Assembly: GCA_000831005.1 (NCBI GenBank)
Contig: CP007152.1
Coordinates: forward strand, 3,162,001-3,226,000
Direction: 5' to 3'
Source: Marinobacter salarius
GTDB lineage: Bacteria > Pseudomonadota > Gammaproteobacteria > Pseudomonadales > Oleiphilaceae
DNA length: 64,000 bases
The notes under the pieces are model-generated. The model was not told the DNA's origin, did not search any database, and saw only the letters and a list, made by a program, of their open reading frames with translations. A program made the translations under genes and the position numbers. This document shows, one piece after another, positions 1 through 9,385 of the stretch; the stretch's first letter is position 1, and every line of letters starts with the position of its first letter.

Positions 1-939
1 GAAGCGACCGGCCCTCGCCTGATTCTGCTAGAGGTTGCCCTCATGGATAACAATCAGCAGGAAGCGGACGATTTAACCGCCTCCCTGCTGGAGCGAAACG
101 AGCAATCGACCCCATCACCCGCAACGCCCTTCGTTGCAGGCATCTATAGCAGCGCAGCAACCGCATTTCAGAGCTCGGGAGAAACAGCCCGGGCGGCCGC
201 TCTCCTTGACCGGGCACGCGCACTGTTCCCGGACAACCAGGACATCGCTCTTCAAGCCGCTCAGCAAGCCTTCAACGAAGGCGAGGAAGACGAAGCGCGG
301 AGAATTATTCAGGAAACCAAACAGCAACACCCGGAATCTTCTGCGCCCTACGTAACGGAAGCCGCTTACTTCGAACGGCAAAAAGAGTATCAGCAAGCGG
401 CTGAACTCTACCAACTCGCCCTCGAGAAGCGCCCCAGCGCCGAGCTCGCAAATGGATACGCGACAAACCTCCAACGATCCGGCAAGGCACAGGAAGCACT
501 CTCTTTCCTTGAGTCCGCCCGCAAAACGTATCCCGGCAGTAACCAGCTGCTTCTTACGCTGGCGCTGCTGCAGCAATCCGAGGGCCAGCATGAAAGCGCC
601 AAGTCGAATTATGAGACCCTGCTTGAAAGCGCACCCGGCAACGTTGTGGTGCTAAATAACCTGGCCTGGATCTATCACGAAAATGGGGACAAGCGGGCAA
701 TCGATCTGGCGAAGCAAGCCTACGAGCTTAGCCCTGGCAACGCGGCAGTCGCGGACACCTACGGATGGATCATGCTCAAGGCCGGTAATCACGAAGCCAG
801 TGTACCCATACTCGAAAAGGCCCATGAACTACAACCGGAGTCGGAAGAAATCGCACTGCATCTGGCAGAGGCGTATCGCGCATCAGGTAAAAACAACGAA
901 GCGCAGAAAGTGCTCGAAAAATTTAACGGGCAAGGCTAA
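1..939 (+). CDS. PrsT-like TPR-repeat protein of the PEP-CTERM system, 3' part only
   Basis: The reading frame is open from base 1 (no stop before the ATG at 43), so this is the C-terminal part of a gene that starts outside the window. About 310 residues are visible and consist of back-to-back tetratricopeptide repeats with the usual small/large pattern (for example LNNLAWIYHENGD and DTYGWIMLKAGN). TPR arrays bind partner proteins. Next to an exosortase A gene, the best family match is the PEP-CTERM system TPR lipoprotein PrsT, normally about 900 residues with an N-terminal lipobox that would lie upstream. The role in the exopolysaccharide/exosortase system is inferred from family and position. 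Another long TPR protein cannot be excluded. Confidence 0.75.
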   Translation, partial: EATGPRLILLEVALMDNNQQEADDLTASLLERNEQSTPSPATPFVAGIYSSAATAFQSSGETARAAALLDRARALFPDNQDIALQAAQQAFNEGEEDEARRIIQETKQQHPESSAPYVTEAAYFERQKEYQQAAELYQLALEKRPSAELANGYATNLQRSGKAQEALSFLESARKTYPGSNQLLLTLALLQQSEGQHESAKSNYETLLESAPGNVVVLNNLAWIYHENGDKRAIDLAKQAYELSPGNAAVADTYGWIMLKAGNHEASVPILEKAHELQPESEEIALHLAEAYRASGKNNEAQKVLEKFNGQG

Positions 940-1067
940 TTGCGTCATGACCATTCGATATAACATTAACCCTCAAAGACCAAAACGGTACAACGAATAA
1001 GTGGCAGCCCTCACTTTATCAAACAATACTTGTCCTACTGAATCTGGGAACGATAAGGTGAGGCAGG

Positions 1068-3044
1068 ATGTCTATTACAAAAGTACTTGGTCTCGGTAGT
1101 ACAGTAATACTCATCAGCGGGTGCCAAAGCTGGCAGCTACAGGACATTGAGGATCTTCCTCCAACGGCGGCCCTACCCGAAACCAGCGAGCCTGGCGTTG
1201 TCGAGATTCGGTATTATGACAATCTTGATGGTGTTGAAATTGACACCATGACCTCTGCCACCAAATTTCCGGATAACCCGGATGAGGTGGATACGTTAAC
1301 CAGTCTGGAAGCCCCCGAAAATCGTGTCGATAACTATGGCACCTACGTCAGAGGGTTCATAAAGCCACCAACATCCGGCGAATATCGCTTCTTTGTGAGC
1401 GGTAACGACAAGGTCGAGTTCTGGCTGAGTACGTCAAGCTCGCCGGATGACGCCGACATTCTGGCCACAGTGCCAGGCTGGACCTATGTCAATCAGTTCA
1501 GCAAATACAGCTCCCAAACCTCCCCATACGTAACCCTGGACGCTTCTCAGCGCTACTATTTCGAAGTCTTCCAGAAGGAGGGCGCAGGGAGTGACCATTT
1601 CGCAGTCGCATGGGAAGGCCCTGGAATCAGCCAACAGATCGTCGACTCTAATTATATCCACTCCTATGCACAATCGGGTGAGACGGCCGGCCTTTCCGAG
1701 ATGGAAGCCTACTCGTTGGGCTACCGGGTTGGCTTTCTGGATGGTAACCAGGGTATAGCCTTCAACCCCGAATACCCACCACTCGATGAAGATCAGGACG
1801 GTCTGTACGATAAGTGGGAAACCGTTTACGGGCTAGACCCAACGAACCCGGCGGACTCCACCTCTGACCCAGACAATGACCTGTTAAGTGCGGCGGATGA
1901 GTTCCTGCTGGGAACAGCGGAAAACAACGCCGACACAGATGGAGACGGCATTCCCGACGGTGCTGAGTATGCCTATGGCATGGACCCTCTTGATGCTGGA
2001 GACGCCAGTGGAGACATGGATAATGATAGCTATACCAACCTGGAGGAATACCTTGCCGGGACGTCGCCCGAAGATGCCAACGAGGTTCCGGAGCCTTCTG
2101 AACAGGAACCAGTTTACGTCGAAGGCTTCGTTGGCCAATATTACAGCGGTATAGCGTTCGATGATTTTGTAGATGCGCGAGTCGATAGAAGTGTCGACTT
2201 CAATTGGGGCACTGGCCAACCCCATTCCCAGCTCTCCGACGACAACTTCAGCGTTCGCTGGAATGGTATATTTACAGCGCCCCATGACTCAGGCACAAAC
2301 ACCTACCGCTTTACCGTCAGGACCAACGACGGCGTGAGGCTCTACGCAAACGGTACTCTTGTTATTGATGACTGGACAGAGCATGCCCCCACCGAATTTC
2401 AGTATGAACGCACACTCAGCCCCGGGGAAGAAGTCCTGCTCTCTATGGAATATTTTGAACGAGTTGGTTCAGCGGTCGCCGAGTACAGGGCAACAAACAC
2501 CAATACAGGCGGAACCCTCTCCACGCCTGCCACTGTGAAGGCGCCAGACCCTACAACGAGCCACTCGCTTGATTCGGACAACGATGGGATTCCGGATACC
2601 TGGGAACTTTCACAGGGGCTTAGCCCCTGGGTTGACGACGCTGACTCTGTATCAAACAACGCTGGTATTTCGAATATTGAAGCATACAACAGTGGCCTTG
2701 ATCCGTTCACACTCGAAGAAGTCGGAACCGTGAACACTAGCCCCGGCCCAACCGAGCCATCTCCTGAACCCGCAGAACCAAATGGCAGTATTACGCTGTC
2801 CTGGACGGCTCCAGGCACCCGCCTTGATGGCTCGTCTCTGTCACTGAGTGAAATCGATTACTACAGGATTCGCTATGGTCAATCACCGGGAGCGCTCACA
2901 CAAACCCAGCAGGTCGACGGAGCCGAGACCTCATTTACTTTCGGAGATTTGGCGTCAGGAGTGTGGTACTTCTCGATAAGCGTCGTGGACCAGGGCGGTC
3001 TCGCAAGTGCGCCATCGGAAGTCGTATCCCAGCAAGTCGAATGA
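1068..3044 (+). CDS. Secreted lipoprotein with two PA14 domains, Ca-binding repeats and a fibronectin-III end
   Basis: 658 residues. The N-terminus has a short hydrophobic stretch and a lipobox (LISGC, Cys19), so it should be lipidated and surface or outer-membrane attached. Domains in order: a PA14-like lectin domain (about 40-205), thrombospondin-3-type acidic repeats of DxDxDG type (about 240-335), a second PA14 domain (about 350-475, with NDGVRLYANG), one further DSDNDGIPD repeat, and a C-terminal fibronectin-III-like domain (about 570-658). PA14 domains usually bind carbohydrate and the acidic repeats bind calcium. It sits between the TPR gene and the exosortase gene, so binding to the locus polysaccharide is a reasonable inference. 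GGCAGG lies just before the ATG. It shares PA14 plus Ca-repeat architecture with the giant oxidase at 11071-19197. Confidence 0.75.
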   Translation: MSITKVLGLGSTVILISGCQSWQLQDIEDLPPTAALPETSEPGVVEIRYYDNLDGVEIDTMTSATKFPDNPDEVDTLTSLEAPENRVDNYGTYVRGFIKPPTSGEYRFFVSGNDKVEFWLSTSSSPDDADILATVPGWTYVNQFSKYSSQTSPYVTLDASQRYYFEVFQKEGAGSDHFAVAWEGPGISQQIVDSNYIHSYAQSGETAGLSEMEAYSLGYRVGFLDGNQGIAFNPEYPPLDEDQDGLYDKWETVYGLDPTNPADSTSDPDNDLLSAADEFLLGTAENNADTDGDGIPDGAEYAYGMDPLDAGDASGDMDNDSYTNLEEYLAGTSPEDANEVPEPSEQEPVYVEGFVGQYYSGIAFDDFVDARVDRSVDFNWGTGQPHSQLSDDNFSVRWNGIFTAPHDSGTNTYRFTVRTNDGVRLYANGTLVIDDWTEHAPTEFQYERTLSPGEEVLLSMEYFERVGSAVAEYRATNTNTGGTLSTPATVKAPDPTTSHSLDSDNDGIPDTWELSQGLSPWVDDADSVSNNAGISNIEAYNSGLDPFTLEEVGTVNTSPGPTEPSPEPAEPNGSITLSWTAPGTRLDGSSLSLSEIDYYRIRYGQSPGALTQTQQVDGAETSFTFGDLASGVWYFSISVVDQGGLASAPSEVVSQQVE

Positions 3045-3060
3045 AGTAAAACCATATAAC

Positions 3061-4599
3061 TCAATTTGTGTACAGGCGGTCTAGGTGTTCCTGGGCCGCT
3101 TCTTTTATTAACGGCGAAATGTCGCGTAACACGCGATCCCGGTCGCACTCTTCGCAATGAACACCAATAACTAACAGCGACGCATCGCTGCGGGAATTAA
3201 ACATACCCGGTAGCTGGGCAAGCTTGGCCTGAAGTTCATTATTCTCCCATCGACCCTCAACATAGTATCCATACGCCACTACAAACGTCGTATCCGTTTG
3301 ACGGTAGCCCAACTCCAGACCAGCCAACGGTGTCTGACCACTTACAGGATCAACACTGAAGGTACGCTTAGGAACCAATACCGAGGAATCGTATATTCGG
3401 TTGTTATACTGAACCACCTCAAACTTGGGGCGCTGATAGTCGTAACTGTATAATGCCACCAACAACCTGACTCCGGCCTGACCCTCCCGCGCCGTTCCTC
3501 GCTTTATATAGGTCTGTTCAAAGATACGATCGGGACGAACAATGGCAGGCTGCCATCCCAGAAGACTCCGGCGGAAAAGGGGCATCCAGTTGGAAGCATC
3601 TACTAGAGACACACTGTGTTGTTCGGTTTCCCCATTCATGTCTGCGAGGCTTGGTGAAACAGACCAGGAAGCCGCTCCCATCAAAAGCACAAGAAAAAGG
3701 GGGGATAACATGCCAGCGGCAGAATGGAGGCCTGATCCTTCCGTGTTGCCGTCCACAGCCGAGTCAAGGTTCTTTTCGGTGCCTTCCAGCCAACGAGCGA
3801 AGAAGTACAGTGGAACAAGAGTCCCGGCGAAAACCCACCAACCAAAGAAATCGTGCTCCTTGATAAGTGATGACGTCATTTCAGATTCGTATCCAATATA
3901 AATAATGACGAAAACACGGATCCAGTTGGCAACAAGGGATATCACCACTCCGGTAAACAAAAGAACGCAGCGGGTACGCCACAAACGGTAATTCAGTTCA
4001 CCGTATAGCAGCGACAACGTTGCACCAACCAACAAGTACCGTAATCCGGAGCAACCATGGGCAATCTCGAATGCCCCCACTCCCGGAAAATAGACGAACA
4101 CACCCTCGACGATAAATTCGATATCAAACTGCGATAACATCAGCTGGTTGAAAGCAACTGTAATCAGTTGCAGGTTCCAGGAAAGATAGTCCCAGAATGG
4201 AAGCGTGAATACCATCAACCCCATGGGGATAAAAAACGCTTGAGTCTGCCTCCACCCCCACAACACCAGAAGCCCACCAATCAATAGCGGCAAAAGTGCC
4301 ACTTGCTGGAACGCTTCAATCAGAAGAACGCTGCCCGCGAGGTATACCAAGCCGGAGACACACAGTGGGAGCAGCCAGAACCAATAGAACCCAACTACCG
4401 GGCGATGCCTGCGCCACGCAGAGACTGTCAGGAAAATGCTGATCACGAGTACAAGAAAACCGTGGGAGTACGACTCATCGAACTTCAGCCAACGGTCAAC
4501 CAGACCGCTCAACGTAGAAGCGGTAGCAACGAGAAAACAGGCAAAATACAGCGCGGGAAACAGCCAAGGGTATCGCGCTATGCCGATATTACGATCCAT
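3061..4599 (-). CDS. xrtA: Exosortase A with fused EpsI domain (XrtA)
   Basis: 512 residues. The first ~270 form a multi-pass inner-membrane exosortase with the three family active-site blocks: Cys183 in AHGCSGLRY, Arg228 in NWIRVF, and His249 in EHDFFGWW. After one more membrane segment (about 300-315) comes a periplasmic EpsI/DUF3485 domain to the C-terminus, a fusion seen in part of the family. Exosortases cut PEP-CTERM signals and probably transfer the protein to a cell-surface acceptor. The assignment to XrtA rather than another exosortase rests on the neighbours: PrsT-like and FemAB-like genes here, and the TIGR03013/03016/DUF3473 exopolysaccharide set at 33-40 kb. Three candidate PEP-CTERM substrates lie at 40.3-44.6 kb. 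The stop is 16 bases from the convergent lipoprotein gene. Confidence 0.92.
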   Translation of the reverse strand: MDRNIGIARYPWLFPALYFACFLVATASTLSGLVDRWLKFDESYSHGFLVLVISIFLTVSAWRRHRPVVGFYWFWLLPLCVSGLVYLAGSVLLIEAFQQVALLPLLIGGLLVLWGWRQTQAFFIPMGLMVFTLPFWDYLSWNLQLITVAFNQLMLSQFDIEFIVEGVFVYFPGVGAFEIAHGCSGLRYLLVGATLSLLYGELNYRLWRTRCVLLFTGVVISLVANWIRVFVIIYIGYESEMTSSLIKEHDFFGWWVFAGTLVPLYFFARWLEGTEKNLDSAVDGNTEGSGLHSAAGMLSPLFLVLLMGAASWSVSPSLADMNGETEQHSVSLVDASNWMPLFRRSLLGWQPAIVRPDRIFEQTYIKRGTAREGQAGVRLLVALYSYDYQRPKFEVVQYNNRIYDSSVLVPKRTFSVDPVSGQTPLAGLELGYRQTDTTFVVAYGYYVEGRWENNELQAKLAQLPGMFNSRSDASLLVIGVHCEECDRDRVLRDISPLIKEAAQEHLDRLYTN

Positions 4600-4681
4600 G
4601 TAGTAGATCCTGAGAAGCGTGGTTTAAATGGTAGTTTACCTTTTTACTACAAGTTGGCACTCGGGAAACGAGCACCCCACT

Positions 4682-5665
4682 TTAGTTTCCGGGTTTTATA
4701 CGGTATAGATACCGAAATATGCGGCTTCTGACTAGCATAAACGAAATCAGAGGCTCGGCATGAGTTGCAAGTCGAGCTTTGTAATCTTCATTCTTACCAG
4801 AGCCAGCAAGAAGGTCAAAGTCCGCAATACCGGCATTCTCAAATGCCTCTTCAATTGAATACCCTAAATGGAGCGTGCCCAGCGCCAGTTTAGGATGAAA
4901 ATCCTGCTGGTAGCCCGATTGAAGGTTATAACAGCGACCACGGTAATGGACGTTATACAGCACTGACACGGCTGTCCCATCACAACGCATTATCGAAAGA
5001 TCGGGCACACCCCCTTCCTCTACAACGTGTGTGAGGAAATCCTTATGGAATCTCAGGCTCCTCGCGGAAAAGCAGGGCTGCCCCCAGCGCTCGACATGAA
5101 ACGCGTTCAGGGCATTAAAAAAGTCATCAGGACTGTCTGGCCAGGCGTCCGCAAATGAGAGCTCTCCGCAGATTTCGAGCACCTTGCGCCTGTTAAAGAG
5201 ACGCAACCTGGTATTGGGCCCCAAGGCAGACAGGTAGTTGTCAAAACTACCCGTCGTTTCAATGCTGTAGGCCACATCACTATCGACAACCCGGTAGCTC
5301 CATCCCGCTTTGTGGGCCAGGTTCTGCAGATGCAATGCCTCAGGGGACTGTTTAATCACATCCCGGAAAACGGCTTCGGACCAACCACAGGACGACAGAA
5401 GACGTTCAAGCCGTCCCGCACCTTGGTCAAACGTCTCTTTTGAACAAACAAAGGAATTGTACTCCGTGCGCGGGGTGGAAATTCTACGGTAATTGGTGCC
5501 CACAAACTGCAGACAGCGCAACGGTATCAGCCCCTTGAGCAGGTATTTGTCAATGTAGACTCCGGATGCGCCGGAACCGCCCTGCTCCAGCAACTGGAAC
5601 CCCCGGGTCTGCCCCCATTCACGCCACCATGCATTCTGCCAGGCATCTGTCTGGAAAATACTCAC
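4682..5665 (-). CDS. FemAB/GNAT-like acyltransferase associated with the PEP-CTERM system
   Basis: 327 residues, starting at a GTG preceded by GAGGGA. The C-terminal half has the FemAB/Acetyltransf_6 pattern (VLYNVHYRGRCYNLQSGYQQDF, then LGTLHLGYSIEEAFENAGIADFDLLAG and KARLATHAEP), which resembles enzymes that transfer amino acids or acyl groups. It lies 82 bases upstream of xrtA on the same strand, so the two are probably co-transcribed. FemAB-like proteins are recurrent partners in XrtA loci. The substrate is unknown. CelD/BioF2-like acetyltransferase is an alternative name for the same fold. Confidence 0.7.
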   Translation of the reverse strand: MSIFQTDAWQNAWWREWGQTRGFQLLEQGGSGASGVYIDKYLLKGLIPLRCLQFVGTNYRRISTPRTEYNSFVCSKETFDQGAGRLERLLSSCGWSEAVFRDVIKQSPEALHLQNLAHKAGWSYRVVDSDVAYSIETTGSFDNYLSALGPNTRLRLFNRRKVLEICGELSFADAWPDSPDDFFNALNAFHVERWGQPCFSARSLRFHKDFLTHVVEEGGVPDLSIMRCDGTAVSVLYNVHYRGRCYNLQSGYQQDFHPKLALGTLHLGYSIEEAFENAGIADFDLLAGSGKNEDYKARLATHAEPLISFMLVRSRIFRYLYRIKPGN

Positions 5666-5845
5666 CGGTCCCTCACAAACGGTTGAAAAGTCGTAGCTCG
5701 TCCATGGAATGTGGTAGGTTACCTCACGAATAAGGAAATGCGTTATCTATCTTGTGCATGGATGTACAATACTGCCTCGTCATTCCGATACGTCCAGTGC
5801 GCCCATCGTTAACTCTTGAATACTCAGGAAAGCCCAGTGTCGACC

Positions 5846-7396
5846 ATGTCACTCGTAAAACGCCTGTTTCGTGGGTCAATTGCCCAGACACTTCACATTG
5901 TGGTTACGATTGGCGTCGGGCTTTTCATGTTGCCCTTCATGGTGTCCCAGCTTGGGGAATCCATGTACGGCATCTGGATACTCATCGGTGGCTTCACAGC
6001 CACTCTTTACCTGTTTGATTTCGGTTTCGCGACCGCTGTCACCCGGTTCATGGCACGCTATATCCAGCAGGAGGACACCAGGAAAGCCAACCAGGTTATC
6101 AACTCATCCCTGATTATCTATTCCGGCCTTGCTGTTGTCGTCATGCTGGCCAGCGCTGTCATCGCCTGGGTATCACCGGTCTGGGTTGAAAATCCAGACA
6201 ATGTCTTGCTGATACGCCTTCTGATACTGATTGCCGGGCTCCAGATAGCACTCGGATTTCCATTTAAGGCATTTGCCGGCATTGCTGCAGCCTACGTGAG
6301 ATATGACCTTACCGCATGGTGCCGAATAGTCGTAAAAGTACTTTCCACTGTCTGCTCTGTTATTGCCCTACTGCATGGCTATGAACTACTCGCCATCAGC
6401 CTCGTCCAACTAGGCGCCTCTATCCTCACAGACATCATCCTGATCTCTATTGCGAAGTATCTCCACCCGGCTATGCGCATCCGCAGGGAGTTTGTCGACA
6501 GGGAAACAATGCGGTCGCTCTTCAATTACAGCAACTGGGCCTTCCTGATCGATATCACCAACCTGGCCAAGGACAAAGCCGACATATTTCTGATCGGTGC
6601 CTATCTTGGAACTTCATTGCTGACGACCTATTACGTCGCCGTCAGGCTGGTTGAGTACAGCCTCCAGTTCCTTACCAAAGCAACAGGAATGAGCACCCCG
6701 GTGTTTGCGGCATCGCAGGCTAAGGGCGATACCGTCGATCTGCATGACAAGATTGCCGTTTTTCTGCGAATCAACATGATCCTCGGTGGATTCGCGCTTT
6801 TCGGCCTCATACTGCTCGGTGAACCGTTGATACGCCTTTGGATGGGTGCAGAGTTTGAATACACAACGGCCTACCATACGTTGGTGGTTCTGGTCAGCGG
6901 CCGCATGCTTATGTTCCTGACAGCACCCATGGGCAGCGTGCTCATGGCAACATCCCGACATCGACTTCAAGCCTTCCTTGGAATCGCGGAAACACTCACT
7001 TCAGCCTCGTTGATCTTCCTCCTGATCGGGGTACTGGACTACGGCATCGTGGCCGCAGCCATAGGGGTATCGGCACCACTATTCATTGGCCGAGCTTTTG
7101 TAATGCCATTCATCGTTCAGAGAGAAGTCGGGTTTACAGTTAACAGAGCAATTAAAGAGCTTGGTAAACCCATAGTTTTAATAGCATTATCATGTATTGT
7201 GGCCTCAGCAATGACTCGCTTCTTATTGCCCACGGGAACCTTTCCGGAGTTTTTATTTACCGGCCTGGCGATAACAACCGTATATTGGCTATTTGTTCTT
7301 CCGTCATTGTCCAAACGGGAATGGGGACACCTTGCACAGCTTTTACCGGGAAAGCTTGGCGTCAGGGCGAGAAACTATCTGTCAGCCAACCAATAG
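5846..7396 (+). CDS. Wzx-type polysaccharide flippase
   Basis: About 516 residues with 12-14 predicted hydrophobic segments, of the MATE/Wzx polysaccharide-transporter type. It would flip lipid-linked repeat units across the inner membrane. I place the start at the ATG giving MSLVKRLFRGSIAQ, which is how many relatives begin. An in-frame TTG 30 bases upstream (5816) is possible but has no ribosome-binding site. It heads a plus-strand run with two GT2 genes, divergent from the FemAB/xrtA pair. With the polymerase at 21.3 kb and Wzz/Wza at 36-38.6 kb it would complete a Wzy-dependent pathway. Confidence 0.85.
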   Translation: MSLVKRLFRGSIAQTLHIVVTIGVGLFMLPFMVSQLGESMYGIWILIGGFTATLYLFDFGFATAVTRFMARYIQQEDTRKANQVINSSLIIYSGLAVVVMLASAVIAWVSPVWVENPDNVLLIRLLILIAGLQIALGFPFKAFAGIAAAYVRYDLTAWCRIVVKVLSTVCSVIALLHGYELLAISLVQLGASILTDIILISIAKYLHPAMRIRREFVDRETMRSLFNYSNWAFLIDITNLAKDKADIFLIGAYLGTSLLTTYYVAVRLVEYSLQFLTKATGMSTPVFAASQAKGDTVDLHDKIAVFLRINMILGGFALFGLILLGEPLIRLWMGAEFEYTTAYHTLVVLVSGRMLMFLTAPMGSVLMATSRHRLQAFLGIAETLTSASLIFLLIGVLDYGIVAAAIGVSAPLFIGRAFVMPFIVQREVGFTVNRAIKELGKPIVLIALSCIVASAMTRFLLPTGTFPEFLFTGLAITTVYWLFVLPSLSKREWGHLAQLLPGKLGVRARNYLSANQ

Positions 7397-7458
7397 TCGT
7401 ATATACTTACACTTATAGCGTGATTCAAGCTGTTGGCTTGCACAAGGACAAGCAAACT

Positions 7459-8439
7459 ATGGCGAATACGGCCCCTCGCATTGGTGTAGTTATCCCCCAC
7501 TTCCAGAACGACGGCACACTGCTCAGGCGCTCCCTCGAGTCCATTTTCAGTCAGACCGTCATCGCGCATATCGATATTGTTATTGTGGATGACGAATCAC
7601 CCGTATCTACAAAATCCATTACACAGGATCTCTCACCTCCTGATGGAATATCGATCGCTGTAATAGAACAAAAGAACAGCGGGCCGGGTATTGCCAGAAA
7701 CACGGGGCTTGCCGCGTTAAATTCAAAGACTGATTATGTCGCGTTTCTTGACTCGGACGACTATTGGTCACCTGAGCATCTCGAAACTGCTATGCTCGCT
7801 TTCAAGCTAGGCGCTCATTTCTACTTCTGCTCCCGCATTGTAGAGGGTGAGGATGAGGATCTTTTCAAAAAACTTAAGTTTATTGAAAAATATAATCTCG
7901 ACTCGATCGAGGGTTATCCCCACCTATGCAGAATGAAAGACAACTACTTCAGGTCGGTTATCGAAGGTTACGTTACCACTTCGACTATTGTTTACGATTA
8001 TCAAATGTTTGGAGATTTACGATTCCCAACGGAGTTCTACAGGTTTGGCGAAGACCAATTTCTGTGGCTAACAATCGGGAAAAGATCCGATAACGTCATC
8101 TGCTCGGATACCGTAGGGCTAACCTATGGGAAGGGCGTAAGTATATTTTCAGAGCAGACGTTTGGGACGGATAAGGATTTCTTTCGCATACATGATGAAA
8201 TCCTTTATCGCAAAAAGGTGCTACGTAACTTCGAGCTGGACAGTGAAATGAATGAAGCAATTCACCGGCGGCTAAAATCGGCCCGCGATAGATTATCCCT
8301 TCGCCTTCTCCATAAGTTAAAACGGGGCCAGCTTCGCTTCCTGATGGTGGCTATCAAGTGTGACCTTGGAATCGCTCCGTACATGCTGGGAAACGCGGCA
8401 AGAATTATCGGGCGAGGATTTCATGTCAACAAGAATTAG
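7459..8439 (+). CDS. Family 2 glycosyltransferase
   Basis: 326 residues. The GT-A fold is evident at the N-terminus: IGVVIPHFQND, then VDDESPVS, NSGPGIARNTGL and the metal-binding DSDD block (AFLDSDDYWSPEHL). The ATG at 7459 is preceded by AAGGA; an upstream extension of the frame overlaps the flippase gene and is not family-like. It should add a sugar from a nucleotide donor to a growing lipid-linked oligosaccharide on the cytoplasmic face. The donor and linkage cannot be predicted. The stop overlaps the start of the next GT2 gene by 17 bases, so the two are translationally linked. Confidence 0.85.
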   Translation: MANTAPRIGVVIPHFQNDGTLLRRSLESIFSQTVIAHIDIVIVDDESPVSTKSITQDLSPPDGISIAVIEQKNSGPGIARNTGLAALNSKTDYVAFLDSDDYWSPEHLETAMLAFKLGAHFYFCSRIVEGEDEDLFKKLKFIEKYNLDSIEGYPHLCRMKDNYFRSVIEGYVTTSTIVYDYQMFGDLRFPTEFYRFGEDQFLWLTIGKRSDNVICSDTVGLTYGKGVSIFSEQTFGTDKDFFRIHDEILYRKKVLRNFELDSEMNEAIHRRLKSARDRLSLRLLHKLKRGQLRFLMVAIKCDLGIAPYMLGNAARIIGRGFHVNKN

Positions 8440-9385
8440 TGTTGTTATCCCGGCATTCAATGCAGCAGCCTATTTAACTGAAACTGTGCAAAGTTTGCTC
8501 TCCCAATTGAGTGATCAGGACGAAATACTCGTCGTCGATGACGGCTCAACTGACAACACTTGCGCCGTTTGTGCGGATATTTCAGATCCCAGAGTTCGTT
8601 TGGTTCAAAGGGCAAACAGCGGTGGCCCTGCAGCTCCTCGGAACGCTGGATGCAGGGAAGCGAAAGGCAAATACATATTCCTGTTTGATTCGGACGATAT
8701 CGCCGAACCCGACAAGGTAAGTGTCGCCATGAAGGCACTGGAAAACTCTCCAAAGGCCTCATTTCTGTTTACGAACTTCAGCCTTGCTGACTCCAACGGT
8801 GTCATCACCGAACACAGGTATCTGGACAGATACAGCGTTCTAAAACAGTTAGAGAAGTCGCCCGCTGGCACCAACACCTATACCGTAAACGGTGGCCGGC
8901 TTCTTGCCGCATTGTTGAGAGCCAATTTCGTCGGAACCTGCAGCGTTGTGTTTAAAAAGTCAGTTTGGCTACGTACCGAAGGGTTCAATGAGAACCTAAG
9001 ACACCTCGATGATCGGGATATGTGGCTCCAGCTCTGCCGGCATGGCGACGCAGTGTTCGTGGACCACAGCTCATTCAGATATCGAAAACATGAAAGCGGG
9101 ATTTCCTCACAGCGCATCAGAGCCCAGCATTTAGAGCGAGTGGCCGTAGCGGAAAGGGTAAAGCAGTGGGATCTCAACACTGAACAAAAAAATGCAGTGC
9201 ACACGTTGGCCGCGAAAAACTACCTCAAGCTTGGCTACATAGACTTTCACGATCAGGGAAATATAGAACTTGCAAGGAATTGGTTTGCAAGAAGTTTTAT
9301 TAACAAGCCATCCTACCCTGCCTTTAAGGGCATGATAAAATCAGTGGTACCACAGAAACTGTATCTAATGCTCAGCAGGAACTGA
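8423..9385 (+). CDS. Family 2 glycosyltransferase, paralogue of the gene at 19362-20336
   Basis: 320 residues from the ATG at 8423, preceded by GCGAGGA. GT-A signatures: ISVVIPAFNAAAYL, VVDDGSTDNT, NSGGPAAPRN and LFDSDDIAEPDK. A fuller C-terminal region (DDRDMWLQLCRHGD, FRYRKHESGIS) is shared along its length with the GT2 protein at 19362-20336, so these are paralogues on either side of the oxidase operon. It is presumed to act in repeat-unit assembly. It converges with, and overlaps by 21 bases, the end of the di-haem peroxidase gene. Confidence 0.85.
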   Translation: MSTRISVVIPAFNAAAYLTETVQSLLSQLSDQDEILVVDDGSTDNTCAVCADISDPRVRLVQRANSGGPAAPRNAGCREAKGKYIFLFDSDDIAEPDKVSVAMKALENSPKASFLFTNFSLADSNGVITEHRYLDRYSVLKQLEKSPAGTNTYTVNGGRLLAALLRANFVGTCSVVFKKSVWLRTEGFNENLRHLDDRDMWLQLCRHGDAVFVDHSSFRYRKHESGISSQRIRAQHLERVAVAERVKQWDLNTEQKNAVHTLAAKNYLKLGYIDFHDQGNIELARNWFARSFINKPSYPAFKGMIKSVVPQKLYLMLSRN

